Shown: positions 35,567 to 46,568 of the stretch, one piece after another
How positions within the stretch are numbered: the stretch's first letter is position 1
How the letters are laid out: each line of letters begins with the position of its first letter
Source: Channallabes apus
Taxonomy: Eukaryota; Chordata; Actinopteri; Siluriformes; Clariidae
DNA length: 64,000 bases
Direction: 5' to 3'
Assembly: GCA_030522415.1 (NCBI GenBank)
Contig: CM060109.1
Span: forward strand, 4,060,655-4,124,654
Notes under the pieces: model-generated
Told to the model about the DNA's origin: nothing
Database searches by the model: none
Seen by the model: only the letters and a program-made list of their open reading frames with translations
Made by a program: the position numbers and the translations under genes

Positions 35567-36890
35567 ATCTCATTAGGAGGTTTGTTCAATAAAATTCTAG
35601 AAAAATTTAACTGACTGTCATTTGCAATCTGCAGGAGCTCAGTGGTCCGAGCACAACCTCTCGCGGGCGCACTTTTCTCTGAATACGCTGTGTTCACGGG
35701 GGTGGGGCTAAGAAACACGCATCTCGTTTTATTCATTTTACACCATTTTATTTGGGGTAAAATGACTGATGTGCCTAACTTTTTTCAGCAGAGTTTCTGT
35801 TTCACTGAATAATCCACTATTAACACCTCGCAACAAACACAAAGAAAGCAGACCAAACGTCAGCACGTCCCTCCCCCAAACAGTGCAGCAATGCGCATTT
35901 ATTTACACCTAAACTGAGTCGTTTACATAAATCACTGATCAATTGCTCATGATACATACATTTAAACAATTTATTCATACAGATGTACATGTTTTACATG
36001 GAAAGTTACAGGCTTGTTACTGAATTATTTACTCCGATATAAGAACAGTGGAAGCCTAAAAATAGGTGCAGGATTATTTTTTATTTTCTAAATTTGTCAA
36101 AATTTTCCCCAATATGTCACGTCTGTGAGGCGAGTATACACAGAGTTTCGGTTCATTTTCTGATGCACTCAAGTTCACCGAAAACAATACAGAACGTTGT
36201 TTACTTCAATTATTTAACTAAACCATAAAGTTTTTTCGTCATTGCGAGTGCACTTAAATAAAAGTAGAGTCTTATAAAGGCTAAGTAGCTTATATAGTTT
36301 TACTACATAGTTTTTGCACATTAATCTGACAATGTTTTAATTTTACAGTCATTTAGTTTTATTTATTTCAGGTAAAAAATCTACTACAAATTTAAAGAAC
36401 ACAAAATATAAGATGACAAGACCCTACACGTGTAGCTTTTCTAATGACACATAATAAAATCTAAAGTCTCACTGTGTTAATGTTTATGTTGCTTAAAGTC
36501 GATCATAAAAATATTTCATTTAATTTAAATTATTATTAAAAATTAAATTATGTTACTACTGTGATTATGAATTTGTTTAATTACAATGTTTCACTTGATT
36601 TTATCTGCAACTACGACTCATTAATCCTGGAGAGAACGAACTGAGGCCTGAGGCTTCAGTCTATAGTTATATAGCACCCCTCAGCAGTAAAAGTCCGCAA
36701 ACGCACAAACACAAATGCTGTCACCAAACGCCGCAACAGTAAAAGTAGTATACCGCTTCTCCACCTACTGTATTACTCCATGGGTGCTAAGTTAGTTTTT
36801 TATTTCTTCTTTATCGACATTATCCAGTCCTCTGGTATGGATTACCCCTTTACTGTAGTTAAGCGTTGGGTGTGGTGATGTCTCAACATG
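35567..36890. other. Intergenic, with one copy of a dispersed repeat at 36150-36340
   Basis: The segment ttcattttctgatgcactca to ggctaagtagcttatatagt recurs at 39835-40000. The rest is AT-rich. No gene was found. Confidence 0.4.
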
Positions 36891-36898
36891 TATCCCAG

Positions 36899-37126
36899 CT
36901 AACATGTTGGCATGTAATAAATTTTCAGCATTACATTCCACAAGAATCTGTTCAGTTCGTAATTTTTTTTCATTCCTGTAATACCTTTTTGTATAGCAAA
37001 AGGGGAAAGTTTGGTGATTGAAGCTTCTTTTCCTGATCTCCCAATGATAATAAATTTTGGCCAGTCATCATTACTTATCGTAGAAACGCATGTCTTTTCC
37101 AGAAGTGTTGTCCGTATCCAGGTCAA
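36899..37126 (-). pseudogene. I/Nimb LINE ORF1 fragment
   Basis: A 75-codon frame reads WPKFIIIGRSGKEASITKLS and SPFAIQKGITGM, resembling the N-terminal part of Nimb-type ORF1 proteins. It is not continuous with the LINE at 27.7-32.5 kb. 5' and 3' parts are missing. Confidence 0.6.
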
Positions 37127-37400
37127 AAAAATTTTTTTTTAAATTGTGTTTTGTAGCCATATTTGAAAGTGCTATATTATGCTTTTTAAAATTTTCTTTG
37201 ATGCAGTGTGTCATGCAGTGTGTCATGTAGCTGTATGTGAAAAACTATCTGTGATGCTGACAGTGCACGATAAATGAAGTTTTTGTCTATTAAAAAAAAG
37301 AGTCGGCTCACATTCGCCTAAACGAGTCGTTAGCAAATCTATTTTTACTCTGTTACGGATCCACATCACTCCGTAACATATTTGCATAATGTCCGCCCAC

Positions 37401-37766
37401 GTTCTACATCATGAACAACTTGCCCGCCCACGTTCTTACAATTAACGTTACCACACTCTTGTTAATGTGACCGAGCATTCATGCCGGGTTCGCTTAAACA
37501 TTTTGTAATGTAAAAAAATACATAAAAAACGAGAGCACACGAAATCCTTTTTAACTGTTTATTCTCCACCATTCACCAAAACTGAACTTAACACTCGCGA
37601 AGTGGCAAGGTGCATGCACACTTTACGTTTGCGTCGAAAAAATGAGAAGTAGTTTTTTTATATTACAAAGTGTTTAAGCGAACCCAGCATGAATGCTCGG
37701 TCAAATTAATAAGAGTGTGGTAACGTTAATTGTAAGATGGTGGGCAAGTTGTTCACGACATAGACC
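37401..37766. mobile_element. Fold-back element with ~115-bp inverted arms
   Basis: Left arm 37401-37519 and right arm 37653-37766 are inverted copies (gaacaacttgcccgcccac, ccacactcttgttaatgtga, gggttcgcttaaac) with a few mismatches and a 4-bp indel. The 133-bp loop is unrelated. There is no ORF. Such layouts are typical of long-TIR MITEs or fold-back elements. No target duplication was identified with confidence. Confidence 0.75.
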
Positions 37767-37789
37767 TGCCTTCAAAGGAACAGCCGGGT

Positions 37790-37990
37790 AAGATGGGGGG
37801 GGGGGGGGGGGGTTGGACATTTTCCATTCACTCGCACACATACTGCTTATTATATATAGTTTGTAAATATTGTTTATATCTTTGTTTGGTTGTGGTGCAC
37901 CTTTTTCATTTACTTTATTTAGTTTTGTATAATACACGTTTGCTTTATCTACTTGTTTGTGTTTGTCCTTTTTGCTCACCGGCCATTTAA
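37790..37990 (+). repeat. LTR-like fragment after a G-run
   Basis: A poly-G tract (37796-37812) is followed by tttggttgtggtgcacct and ttttgtataatacacgtttg, resembling the gypsy LTR at 21810-21860. It ends near ccggccatttaaca. Probably an old related LTR. Confidence 0.4.
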
Positions 37991-38254
37991 CACAACACTG
38001 ACACAAAGAGAAAAGACCTCTCGATTTTTGTAGCCACAGTTAATATAAAATTAGCTGTTCGGTACACGGTAAAACAGATGCCATCTTTTCTATGTACAGA
38101 TGTGGCCGTTAAGAATGCGCTCTGCGCATAACACCGGGCCAACTCATGTCGGAAAGAATTTATAGACCTTTTCTAAACGTGGGCTATTGTTTTTTTACTT
38201 ATAATATTTGTTAATTTAATTTAAATGAGGTTTGGGCTCAGCGCTATTCCTATT

Positions 38255-38328
38255 ATTCCTGGTAGCTCAGTGGTAGGTGATTCGCCTGACATGCGGAAGA
38301 CCCGGGTTCGATTCCCAGCCAGGGAATC
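38255..38328 (+). tRNA. tRNA-like gene or pseudogene (anticodon reads GAC)
   Basis: Box A tagctcagtggtagg and box B ggttcgattcc are both close to consensus. The anticodon stem ttcgc/gcgga pairs, and its loop ctgacat places GAC at 34-36 (would be Val). The acceptor has a G-T pair and one mismatch, and the T stem has one mismatch. The body resembles tRNA-Gly most in general sequence, so it may be a decayed copy or a SINE head. No SINE tail follows. Confidence 0.4.
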
Positions 38329-38399
38329 GCTATCAAATATTATATTAGAACATAAATTCATAGGTTTATTATTATCATCAAATATGATATTACTATTAT

Positions 38400-38728
38400 A
38401 ATGAACCCTAATCACGTGACAGCCGTCAAGAGCATTAATACAAAATCTTTTTATTTTATGCAATGTGCAAAAACATTTATATATAATATAAATATTGTTC
38501 ATGATGAAAAATTAGACGAAACTAATTTTATTATAAAATAAACAATATAAAAGTATACGTTATATATGAAAAAATATTTCTATTTGGGCGTCATACATGG
38601 TCGTTAACTCGCACATTCTATATTCCATTGTCATTCATATTGCCGTAGTTTTTAGAGCCCTTTACTAAAGCATTCGCTAGCTAGTAAGTTGTAAAGTTAA
38701 TAATTCGCTAGTTAGTAAGTTGGTTGTA
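38400..38728. other. Spacer, nothing recognised
   Basis: AT-rich sequence between the tRNA-like sequence and the hAT MITE, with a short gctagttagtaagtt duplication. Confidence 0.4.
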
Positions 38729-38736
38729 GTTATTAG

Positions 38737-39162
38737 CAGAGGTGTCAAGTAACGAAGTACAAATACTTCGTTACCTTACTTAAGTAGACATTTTGGGTAT
38801 CTATACTTTACTAGAGTAATTATTTTTCAGCCGACTTTTCACTTCTACTCCTTACATTTTTAAGCAATTATCTGTACTTTCTACTCCTTACATTTTAAAA
38901 ATAGCCTCGTTACTCTATTTTTATGATCAGAACGCGCAATCCCCCCCCCGTCGCATGATCAGAAAGCGAGACCTTACTGCTTTTTTTTCTCCCCTCACGG
39001 TACTTTTAGTTTTATACTTTAAGTAGTTTTGAAATCAGTACTTTTAACTTTTACTTAAGTAAAAAGCTTGGGTTGATAATTCAACTTCTAAAGAAGTATT
39101 TTTGAAACCTAGTATCTATACTTCTACTCAAGTAATGAATGTGAATACTTTTGACACCACTG
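38737..39162. mobile_element. hAT MITE (426 bp) with perfect 8-bp target duplication
   Basis: Flanked by gttattag at 38729-38736 and 39163-39170. Ends cagaggtgtcaa and (complement) cagtggtgtcaa. Internal tacttaagta-type words are repeated on both sides. No transposase. Confidence 0.88.
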
Positions 39163-39571
39163 GTTATTAGTAATGATAGAGTGGATTATAGTCCAATTGG
39201 TTTTACCTGTGTAACACACTTAATTAAAAAGCTATTGAAAATTCATAATTTTGTTAATAAAAAAAATGTATTAAAAAAAATATCAAACTGAATATTGCAA
39301 AGGGAATTGTTGTAGTTATTAGCAATGATGGAGTGGTTTATAGTCCAGCTGGTTTTACCAGTATATTTTTAGGAGAAGATCTAAAAATATATTTATTTGT
39401 AATAGTTTCTCTGTCCACTCCGGAGTAAGAAAATATGCGATTTGTCGTTTTTGGGTTTTTATTTCTTGAACTTCACCGTGGTTTAATTTATTACATATAG
39501 TTTTAATCAGCGCTCAGCCACATGCATGAAGTTTTCAGAGCGCACCGGCAGAAGTAAACTAATGATTATGG

Positions 39572-39765
39572 CCAGGGGTAGCTCAGTGGTTAAGGCATTG
39601 GACTACGGTTCAGATGATCCCAGGTTCAAACCCCACAACCACCAAGTTGCCACTGTTGGGTCCTTGAGCAAGGCCCTTAACCCTCAACTGCTCAGTTGTG
39701 TAATGAGATAAAAATGTAAGTCGCTCTCGATGAGAGCGTCTGCCAAATGCCTAAATGTAAATGTA
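39572..39765 (+). repeat. tRNA-derived SINE, well preserved
   Basis: Box A gtagctcagtggttaagg and box B ggttcaaacccc, body gttgccactgttgggtcctt, then gatgagagcgtctgccaaat and tail gcctaaatgtaaatgtaaat. Its tail matches that of the L2-like LINE at 7777-8155. Confidence 0.88.
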
Positions 39766-39824
39766 AATTATGAATGCGTCAGGAAAACAGCAAGCAGACT
39801 GTATCTGACCATTTAAAAAAAATA

Positions 39825-40010
39825 TTTGCGTTCATTTTCTGATGCGCTCAAGTTCACCAAAAACAATACAGAACAGTGCACCTTATTTGCTTTCAAACAT
39901 TTACAAAATCACAAAGTTTTTTCATTATTGTGAGTGCGTTTAAATAAAGGTTGAGTCTTATAAAGGCTATGTAGTCTTATATAGTTTTTGCACATCAATA
40001 TGAGTCCTCA
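39825..40010. repeat. Dispersed repeat, second copy of the 36150-36340 segment
   Basis: gttcattttctgatgcgctc, agttcaccaaaaacaataca, gagtgcgtttaaataaag and ggctatgtagtcttatatag align with 36150-36300. Confidence 0.6.
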
Positions 40011-40059
40011 TCTGTTACATTTTTGAGGACAATACTGTAGTTTTTTTCAGCCTGTCACG

Positions 40060-40230
40060 GCGTGCATCCAAATCAATATCGCACCTCGCTCACTAGTTAG
40101 GCGGCCTCCCCTTCAGATGACGCGCGCGCAACTAGTGCGGCATGCAAGCGGGGCAAATGGAACGCGCCCCACCCAGGGACTTCAAAGAAGAGCCAGCGCG
40201 AGCGGAGAAGAGGCTGGAGCTGCTGTCCGC
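40060..40230 (+). repeat. Diverged LTR fragment of the 10250-10764 family
   Basis: tgtcacggcgtgcatccaaa, cactagttaggcggc and acgcgccccacccagggact match parts of the solo LTR at 10250-10764. Confidence 0.55.
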
Positions 40231-40374
40231 GGATGACCGTCATTAGCATCATGTCATGTGGGCATTATAAAATTTGTACTGAAAACTTCTAACTAAAACG
40301 TGGCAGCTGGCATGCCTAAAAATAGACGCAGGTAAATTTTTTTATAGTCTAAAAAAATTTAGTGCTTTATTAGT

Positions 40375-40585
40375 GCCTCCTTTTACAATGCCAGACAACA
40401 TTCAAATGCAAATTATTCACTCTCCCCAAGTGTGAATCAGCTCTTCTCACCTATATATTCAATGGAACGGTAATGCACCTCTTCACACTTTAAAACCTCT
40501 TGAATCTGAGGCTCTTCTGAAGACGTTCAGTGATTAAGGCCTCTTTTTAAATTTGTGTAAATTTAATCTTCTGGATTCTAGATTC
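40375..40585. repeat. Dispersed repeat, second copy of 33905-34110
   Basis: Same phrases in the same order, with a 13-bp duplication near 40510. Orientation is direct. Confidence 0.6.
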
Positions 40586-41030
40586 TAAAATTGACATTGT
40601 TACCATTTTTTTATCCTTGGAATGGAAGAAATTGAGATTTTCCTTATGATAGCATAAATTGCATTGTTTTTTAATCATTCTATACTCTATACTGGTGCTA
40701 CTAGACACATAAAACTATGTATAAAGACAATATTTTCAATGTTGTTTGTCTTATTGTTCTTTCCTTTGTTTTTGTTTTACAAATACAGTGGGAGCCACAC
40801 CAAATAGCCACGACCGTGTGGCTGACGTGTAAATGGCGTGTGAATGCCCTTTGCATGCCGTAATCCCCCCTCCCTTTTCTGCCAGAAAGGCGTGTCAAGA
40901 TTTCACAGTAAACACGCCCATTCAAGCCATATTTATTAATTGACCTGGTGCCACCACTAGATGGCGCTTCGTTCTCAATAACACGTTAAAACAAGCCAGC
41001 TGCGCTGAGTTGCAATCACGTGATTTTAAC
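40586..41030. other. Spacer upstream of the putative promoter
   Basis: Contains acagtgggagccacac at about 40786, which recurs inverted (gtggctcccactat) at 45714-45728, so 40786-40990 may be part of an unclassified repeat. Confidence 0.35.
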
Positions 41031-41105
41031 AACCCGCCCCCACCCCCGCCGAACTGACGCTACCAAACTACAGAGATGAAGATGGCGGCTTAACGGACTA
41101 TTCGT
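41031..41105 (+). promoter_or_regulatory. Candidate promoter and first exon
   Basis: C-rich stretch cccgcccccacccccgccga, then gaagatggcggct (YY1-like site), then a consensus donor gtg|gtaagtg at about 41105. The ATG in the site runs into a stop after two codons, so it would be untranslated. An acceptor (ttgtctttaagcag) follows at 42063-42076. LINE 5' ends also start with aagatggcgg, so a repeat origin is possible. Confidence 0.35.
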
Positions 41106-42076
41106 GGTAAGTGATGTTTTATTTTATAAAATGTGTTTGGGGTAGTTTACAGTTTATTTCCCAGTTTAGTTTTTTATTGGACGTTTTAAATATCACTGGC
41201 AGCACCAGCAGCGGTCAGATGTGACTTTAGAGAACTTAATGATCTGTTTACCAAGTCTGGAGTTAATATTACAGCTTACTGTCAGTGTCACACACTCACA
41301 AGGTCACTCCACTTTAACTCAAAAACATGCTCAAGCTTCAAAAATACTATTAATGTCCCTATTACAAGAGCTGCACTACCCGATGAAGAGTGTTTGTGTT
41401 CTCTGTAAATACTGAGAGAATCTCACCGCGTGTTGTCTGGATAAATTCAGCGGTTATTTATTCTTTGGTTAAGAGTTAATCTGCAGGTTATTTCTGTGAC
41501 TGTAATATAATGTGATGCAGTTGATGAGGGACACAGTCTGAGGGAAGCTGTACAGGAGCTAGTAACGCTCATAACCGGGTTTATATTTTATACACTTTGG
41601 CCGTGACTTTCCGCGGTAGTGCGAGCGCTTAGTTAACGAGCTGGATAAAAACACTGAAGTGTTTATCAGTTAAGGAGGAGGAGGGGGAGGTGTGTGTGTG
41701 CGCGTGTGGGTGGGGGGTGGAGGAAGGGGAGGGATATGAGGGGCTTCAGTAAGTTATAGTTTGGCCTCAGAGATGAACTAATGCTCATATACGAGTGTTA
41801 TATCGCTTAACTTATTTGTATGAAAAGCGCATTAAGTAAATTCTCGATTAATTTAATTCAGACGATAATACAGACAGACTGCGGTTAACACTAACACTGT
41901 TCATGTGGTTAACATTAGCACAGGCAGATTATTTACATTCCAGAATTCCCAAAACAGTATTTTACACACTCTGTGGTAAATAGGTTTATTAATATATTTT
42001 ATTTTTATTAGAACGATATGTTCTGTGACGTTTATTTATCTTTGCCTTCACTAAATTCTCCTGTTGTCTTTAAGCA

Positions 42077-42490
42077 GAGCTCTGCTGTGGAGGATTGGGG
42101 GGTCAGACGGCTGATGGCTGGACTTTTGGAGCTACAGGACTGGAGGAGCCTGAACAAGCTGTTGAGGGAGCTGTAGGAGGGATGACGTCACAGTCCGACA
42201 GCTTTAGAATGATGTTTGATCAGGTCTACTGTATATTCTGAACATAGTACTGCAAAATGTCTGATACAGTACTTTGGGGGAAACAAAGACTTAAACTGTT
42301 CCATGTTTAATAGTTTTGATATTTGAAAAATGTATATTTTAATATAAAAGACCTATAGATAGAGACTTATAAGCAGCTGGTGTATCCGGGTTGTTTAATG
42401 AACTTTAAGCAAAAAGACAACCTGTTTTATACAAATTGCTGTTTTAACTTTGACTAGTTTTGGAAGAATAAATTGAATTGGTAAAGTCAT
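42077..42490 (+). ncRNA. Putative second exon of an untranslated or non-coding transcript
   Basis: After the acceptor the sequence is agctctgctgtggaggattg with many stops in all frames and no long ORF. AATAAA at about 42469 could be a polyadenylation signal. No family is recognised. Confidence 0.25.
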
Positions 42491-43857
42491 GTTTGCGTGT
42501 TTTAATTGTTGGGGGATTGTTTGGGTTTTTAAAAAACGTTTAGTTGAACCAACAACTTCAATGGGCAAAAAATGGGACACAACTTTGTTTTAAATAGTCA
42601 AAGAGTTGGGCTGAAAATCATCATAATAATAATAATTATTGGTCATAGAAACAAATGAAAACAGTTAAACACTTGATCATATGTATTTGTGTTTGTGATT
42701 ATGTGACCCATTATAATTTTTTCTCAGTATAAATAAATGTTTTGGGTTTTAAGAACTCCAAAAGAGCAACGACAAACTTAGGAGTGGAAGGTGAGAAACC
42801 TCAATGGAGAATACGGAGTATGACATGGTGTTAATTGCTCTGTGTGTGTGTTTTTGGCGGGGGGGATGGGTGTGTGTGTGTGTGTGTGTTTTTGGCGGGG
42901 GGATGGGTGTTAAAGCCAACGGAGAAATTCAGGAGCGCGCGCATATATACACACACACACATATGCACACACACACCTCTCCATTCATCCATCATTGATT
43001 AAACCTATGAACACGGCTGTTCAGCAGTTCTAAACACAAGCGCAGGGTCTGTTTTTGTTCTTAACTAAAATACTTCAATACGTTAATAATGAATTTATTT
43101 TGCTGAATAAGGTAATAAGTGATATTTAAACCAAACCAGTAAGTTAAGTAAGTGTTCCACATTAAAGTACTGTGTATAACCAAGTGCCCTAGCAAACACA
43201 GTTACAGGTTACAGGACAAACAAACAAAGTGTGCGCGCTGGGGGGATTGGAAGGTGAGTGAGAATACTCATTTACAAGACAAAAGACTGTCAGAGGCAGG
43301 GCCGTTCTAGACCAAGGGGGGGGGGGGGGGGGGCGCAGTCAGAAATGTGAAGGGGGCATCATGTTCGAGCACTGTTTATCCCTGGGCTTATAGTAACAGT
43401 ATTGTCCTTGCTGAATTGTGTTGAGGCACGCAAACCCCCTGACCACAATAAGGTGGCAATCCCTCAGGGGGGAAAATTAAAAATAAAAATTAAAGAAATA
43501 AAATAAAATATCCTTAATCCAGATTTTATCAATCAATGACATAACATTTATCTAAGCTGGATGGTCAAATTCTCAAAAACGTTTAACCTAAAGTAAGACT
43601 TAACACACTATAACTAAAATATTTACAAAACTGAAAGGTTGTCTTATGAATAATAAAAAATACAAACTAAATTAAAACAGATGGGCTATTGAATAGATCA
43701 TAATATGTTTTATGTTTTCTGATTATAAATGATAGATGGGTTGATTTTAGAAAGGCTAAATGAAATAGCTAGTTTTGGTCATGTCAGTCCAGTAACTATA
43801 CTATGTAAAAGTAATTATAATATGAATTAATTAAGGGCAGGACCTAATCTTTTATAC
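42491..43857. other. Non-coding, microsatellite-rich
   Basis: Includes a duplicated TGTGTG-tttttggcgggg segment at 42842-42910, an ACAC tract at 42950-42976 and a G-run at 43314-43333. No gene was found. Confidence 0.5.

Positions 43858-43925
<68 letters not shown>
43858..43925. repeat. (TA)n microsatellite
   Basis: Begins gtgtgtgtata and continues as TA. Confidence 0.95.
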
Positions 43926-43927
<2 letters not shown>

Positions 43928-44118
43928 CACATATATGTTAATAATTTACACCATGATAACATTAGTATTTATGTTTTTTGTATATATTTTTAAATGTTTA
44001 AATGAACGTTTCAGAGTATATAATTTGTCGTGTCATCTGTGATTGAGACCCATTAAATTGAAATAATGTTTTTTAGGTAGTAAGCCAGGTTTTAGTAACC
44101 TTGGACAAATCATATAAG

Positions 44119-44694
44119 CCCTCTCTCGCGCACGCACTCTCATGCTATCTCTCGCACTCACACGACACACACACACAAATAACACATGAAATCGCGTAAA
44201 ACCAAATGAAACTAGGGTAAAAAAATATGAGCAGTAAAAATACAGTAGTATCCTGTAGGTGATTCCTGCACTAACACTCTAGAACTGTTTACTTCTGTTA
44301 GTATTGTTTTCAAGTGTGAATGTTTATGGGGATTAAATCTGTCTCTGCGGCGGCATCTATACACGTTATGCTGGTTAAATGACTAAAGAAATACTGATCC
44401 GTATGGACAGATATTTGTTCCAGATATTATGCGCCATTAATCAATTTGTTATGCCAATTTGGCTATCAGCGAAAACATCAAAAATATAACGAAAACAAAC
44501 CAAAGCAGAAGTTACATTTTAAGCTTTACTTTCAAATAAAAATTTTATTTGTCACATACACAGCACGATATGCAGTAAAATGCTTTGGGTGCTTTAGGTG
44601 AGGCTCGAACTCGGCATTGCTTCACCTGGACCGCTTTATAAGTATCACGCGCTAACCGATTGTGCCACTCTTGTCAGAGTATCCTCTCTCTCGT

Positions 44695-44751
<57 letters not shown>

Positions 44752-45147
44752 TGCGTAAAACCAAACGAAATATAAGCAGTAAAAAATTAGTAAAAATACA
44801 TTAGTGTAACAGGCGCTAACTCTCTGGAACTTTTTTTACTATTGTTTCCAAGTATTTATGGGGATTTAATCTGTCTCTGCTGCCGCATCCATTCACAGTT
44901 GTGATAAGTGATTAATGCCCCATCAGATCTTTTGACAGGGGAGCATCATGCATGATTAAATGACTAAAGAAATACTGATCCATATGGGCAGATATTTATT
45001 CCAGGTTGCATGCGGCATTAATTGCCTTTCTTATGCCACTTGTAGACTATCAGTGAAAAAAAAAAAATCAACAAAAACATCATCAAAAATATAACGAAAA
45101 CAATCCCAAGCAGACATTACATTTTGAGCTTTACTTTGCAGCAAAAT
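44119..45147. repeat. Diverged direct duplication of ~420 bp
   Basis: 44119-44536 and 44682-45147 share ctctctcg with a CA tract, aaccaaatgaaac, ggggattaaatctgtctctg, gactaaagaaatactgatcc, cagatatttgttccag and aaaatataacgaaaacaa. The second copy has a longer CA tract (44696-44747) and an extra ~50 bp. The SINE lies between. Confidence 0.8.
44537..44676 (-). repeat. SINE with tRNA-Ile(UAU)-like head keeping an intron, and a jockey-type tail
   Basis: Minus strand: agtggcacaatcggttagcg, then gtgatacttata, an intron-like stretch and gcaatgccgagttcgagcct. Nuclear tRNA-Ile(UAU) genes have this layout and an intron just after the anticodon. A short deletion lies before box B. The tail gcattttactgcatatcgtg, then ctgtgtatgtgacaaataaa, matches the jockey-like LINE 3' end at 59545-59590. 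Confidence 0.65.
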
Positions 45148-45984
45148 ATTATCTACCAATATATTAAATGGAACGAGGTAAAATACACCGTAATATAAAA
45201 TACTGTACATAGCCCGCGTTTTTATTCCGTACCTACAATGATCGGTATAGACAAATTACAGACGTTACCGTGTCTTTAAGGATCATTTCAGGATGTCTTA
45301 AAAAATATTTCACTAACTAGTCTTATTAAGTCATTATTAAATAATAAATAGCATAATCATCATGGGTTGTGTATTGAGTGATTTAACAAATCTGTTTTAT
45401 TAATCGGTTTGTTGTTGTTGTTTTTTACCCCATCATCTATTTATGAAACTATGTTGACAATACAAGAACTGTCTGTATATTAAAGATACTGTATTGGGTT
45501 TCCTGGACACTGCAGTTAACTGTGCCAGTCAATGCTCCATCTGGCGGAATTATACGGCATTGCAACCATCTTTTTAGAAAGCGCATGGGGGCGTTTATGG
45601 AGCGGGGCATTGTTAACTGCGTCATCGCGGGGGATCACATTCCATGCACGAAGCGTGCATTAACCCTTCATGATCCTGCCATGGATCCATCATGCTCCAG
45701 GCGGCTGTTTGACGTGGCTCCCACTATATGACCCAATATATGTTCAGTGATACTTTTTTTTTTTACGTTTTTGTATTGTGTTATATTTTTATACTAGTAA
45801 GTAGTTTTAAATTTTAATCTCCACTTTAATGAGCCAGTGTATTATGATGTGGGATGTGGTGGGCTGCTGGATCCAGTCTCGCTGTCCCTGACCAGTTACA
45901 GTAGGCAGAATCTGTTCATTTGAAGCCTTTCACAGCATTTACCTCTAAAGCTTTTTCTTATTTTAGAGAATAGGAGAGCGGCAT
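45148..45984. other. Spacer, no gene supported
   Basis: A 69-codon frame at 45522-45731 has no family resemblance. Its end, gtggctcccactat, is an inverted match to 40786. Confidence 0.35.
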
Positions 45985-46080
45985 GTGAGTGGGGCGATGT
46001 GACGCGCCCCAGGGACTTTAAACAAGGACATTGGAATTCCGCCCTTTTATGACAGCACGAGAAAGAGCTGCGCGATGTGT
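45985..46080 (+). repeat. LTR fragment of the 10250-10764 family
   Basis: tggggcgatgtgacgcgccc and cagggactttaaacaagg align with 10490-10530. Confidence 0.55.
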
Positions 46081-46089
46081 ATAAAACAA

Positions 46090-46117
46090 TGTGTGTGTGT
46101 GTGTGTGTGTGTGTGTT
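46090..46117. repeat. (TG)n microsatellite
   Basis: Uninterrupted TG run. Confidence 0.95.
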
Positions 46118-46406
46118 TTAAAACCCCCAATTCTGCGAATTCGCCCAGCAGCAAAACCGTTTTGATAACTTCACACCTCTCGTAAATGAAAGGTGAGGGA
46201 GTTATTTCTAATTTTCCTTAATATTTGATATGAATATGGCACAATCATTTATAATGGATTTATGTCAGCGTGATTTTTACAAGTGTCCTTGTTTACTTAG
46301 TAAGTGCTCTTGTTAACTTGGTTCTCACATGATGTTTTTAACCTTGATTGTATTTTTCTTCCTTTGTTTTTCCTTTCTTGGCCTTGGGTCGATGTTCACA
46401 TCATAG

Positions 46407-46568
46407 TATAAAATGGGTGTTTTGCCATTTATGTTTGGATTTCATTGCCCAGGTTCTTCTCCAGAGACCCTGGCACTGAGTCTCCTGATTCCTTGATCAT
46501 CTAATGCTCTGGTCAGATCCAGAAGATTTTATTTTTATTTACAACAATCCTGGCGACTCCGGTGGGAC
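46407..46568 (+). promoter_or_regulatory. Probable end of the ERV 5' LTR with TATA box and primer-binding site
   Basis: A TATA box (tataaaat) lies at 46407-46414. The phrase tggcgactccggtgggac at 46551-46568 begins TGG like a retroviral primer-binding site and partly resembles the 3' end of a tRNA-Arg. The LTR probably ends just before it (ttacaaca). The LTR start was not found, so the assignment rests on position and partial match. Confidence 0.45.

Noticed and set aside
42804..42998. A 64-codon frame over the TG and AC tracts
   Set aside because: Low-complexity translation with no support.
45522..45731. A 69-codon frame with Cys and His residues
   Set aside because: The Cys/His spacing fits no zinc-binding family, and its end is an inverted repeat found at 40.8 kb.
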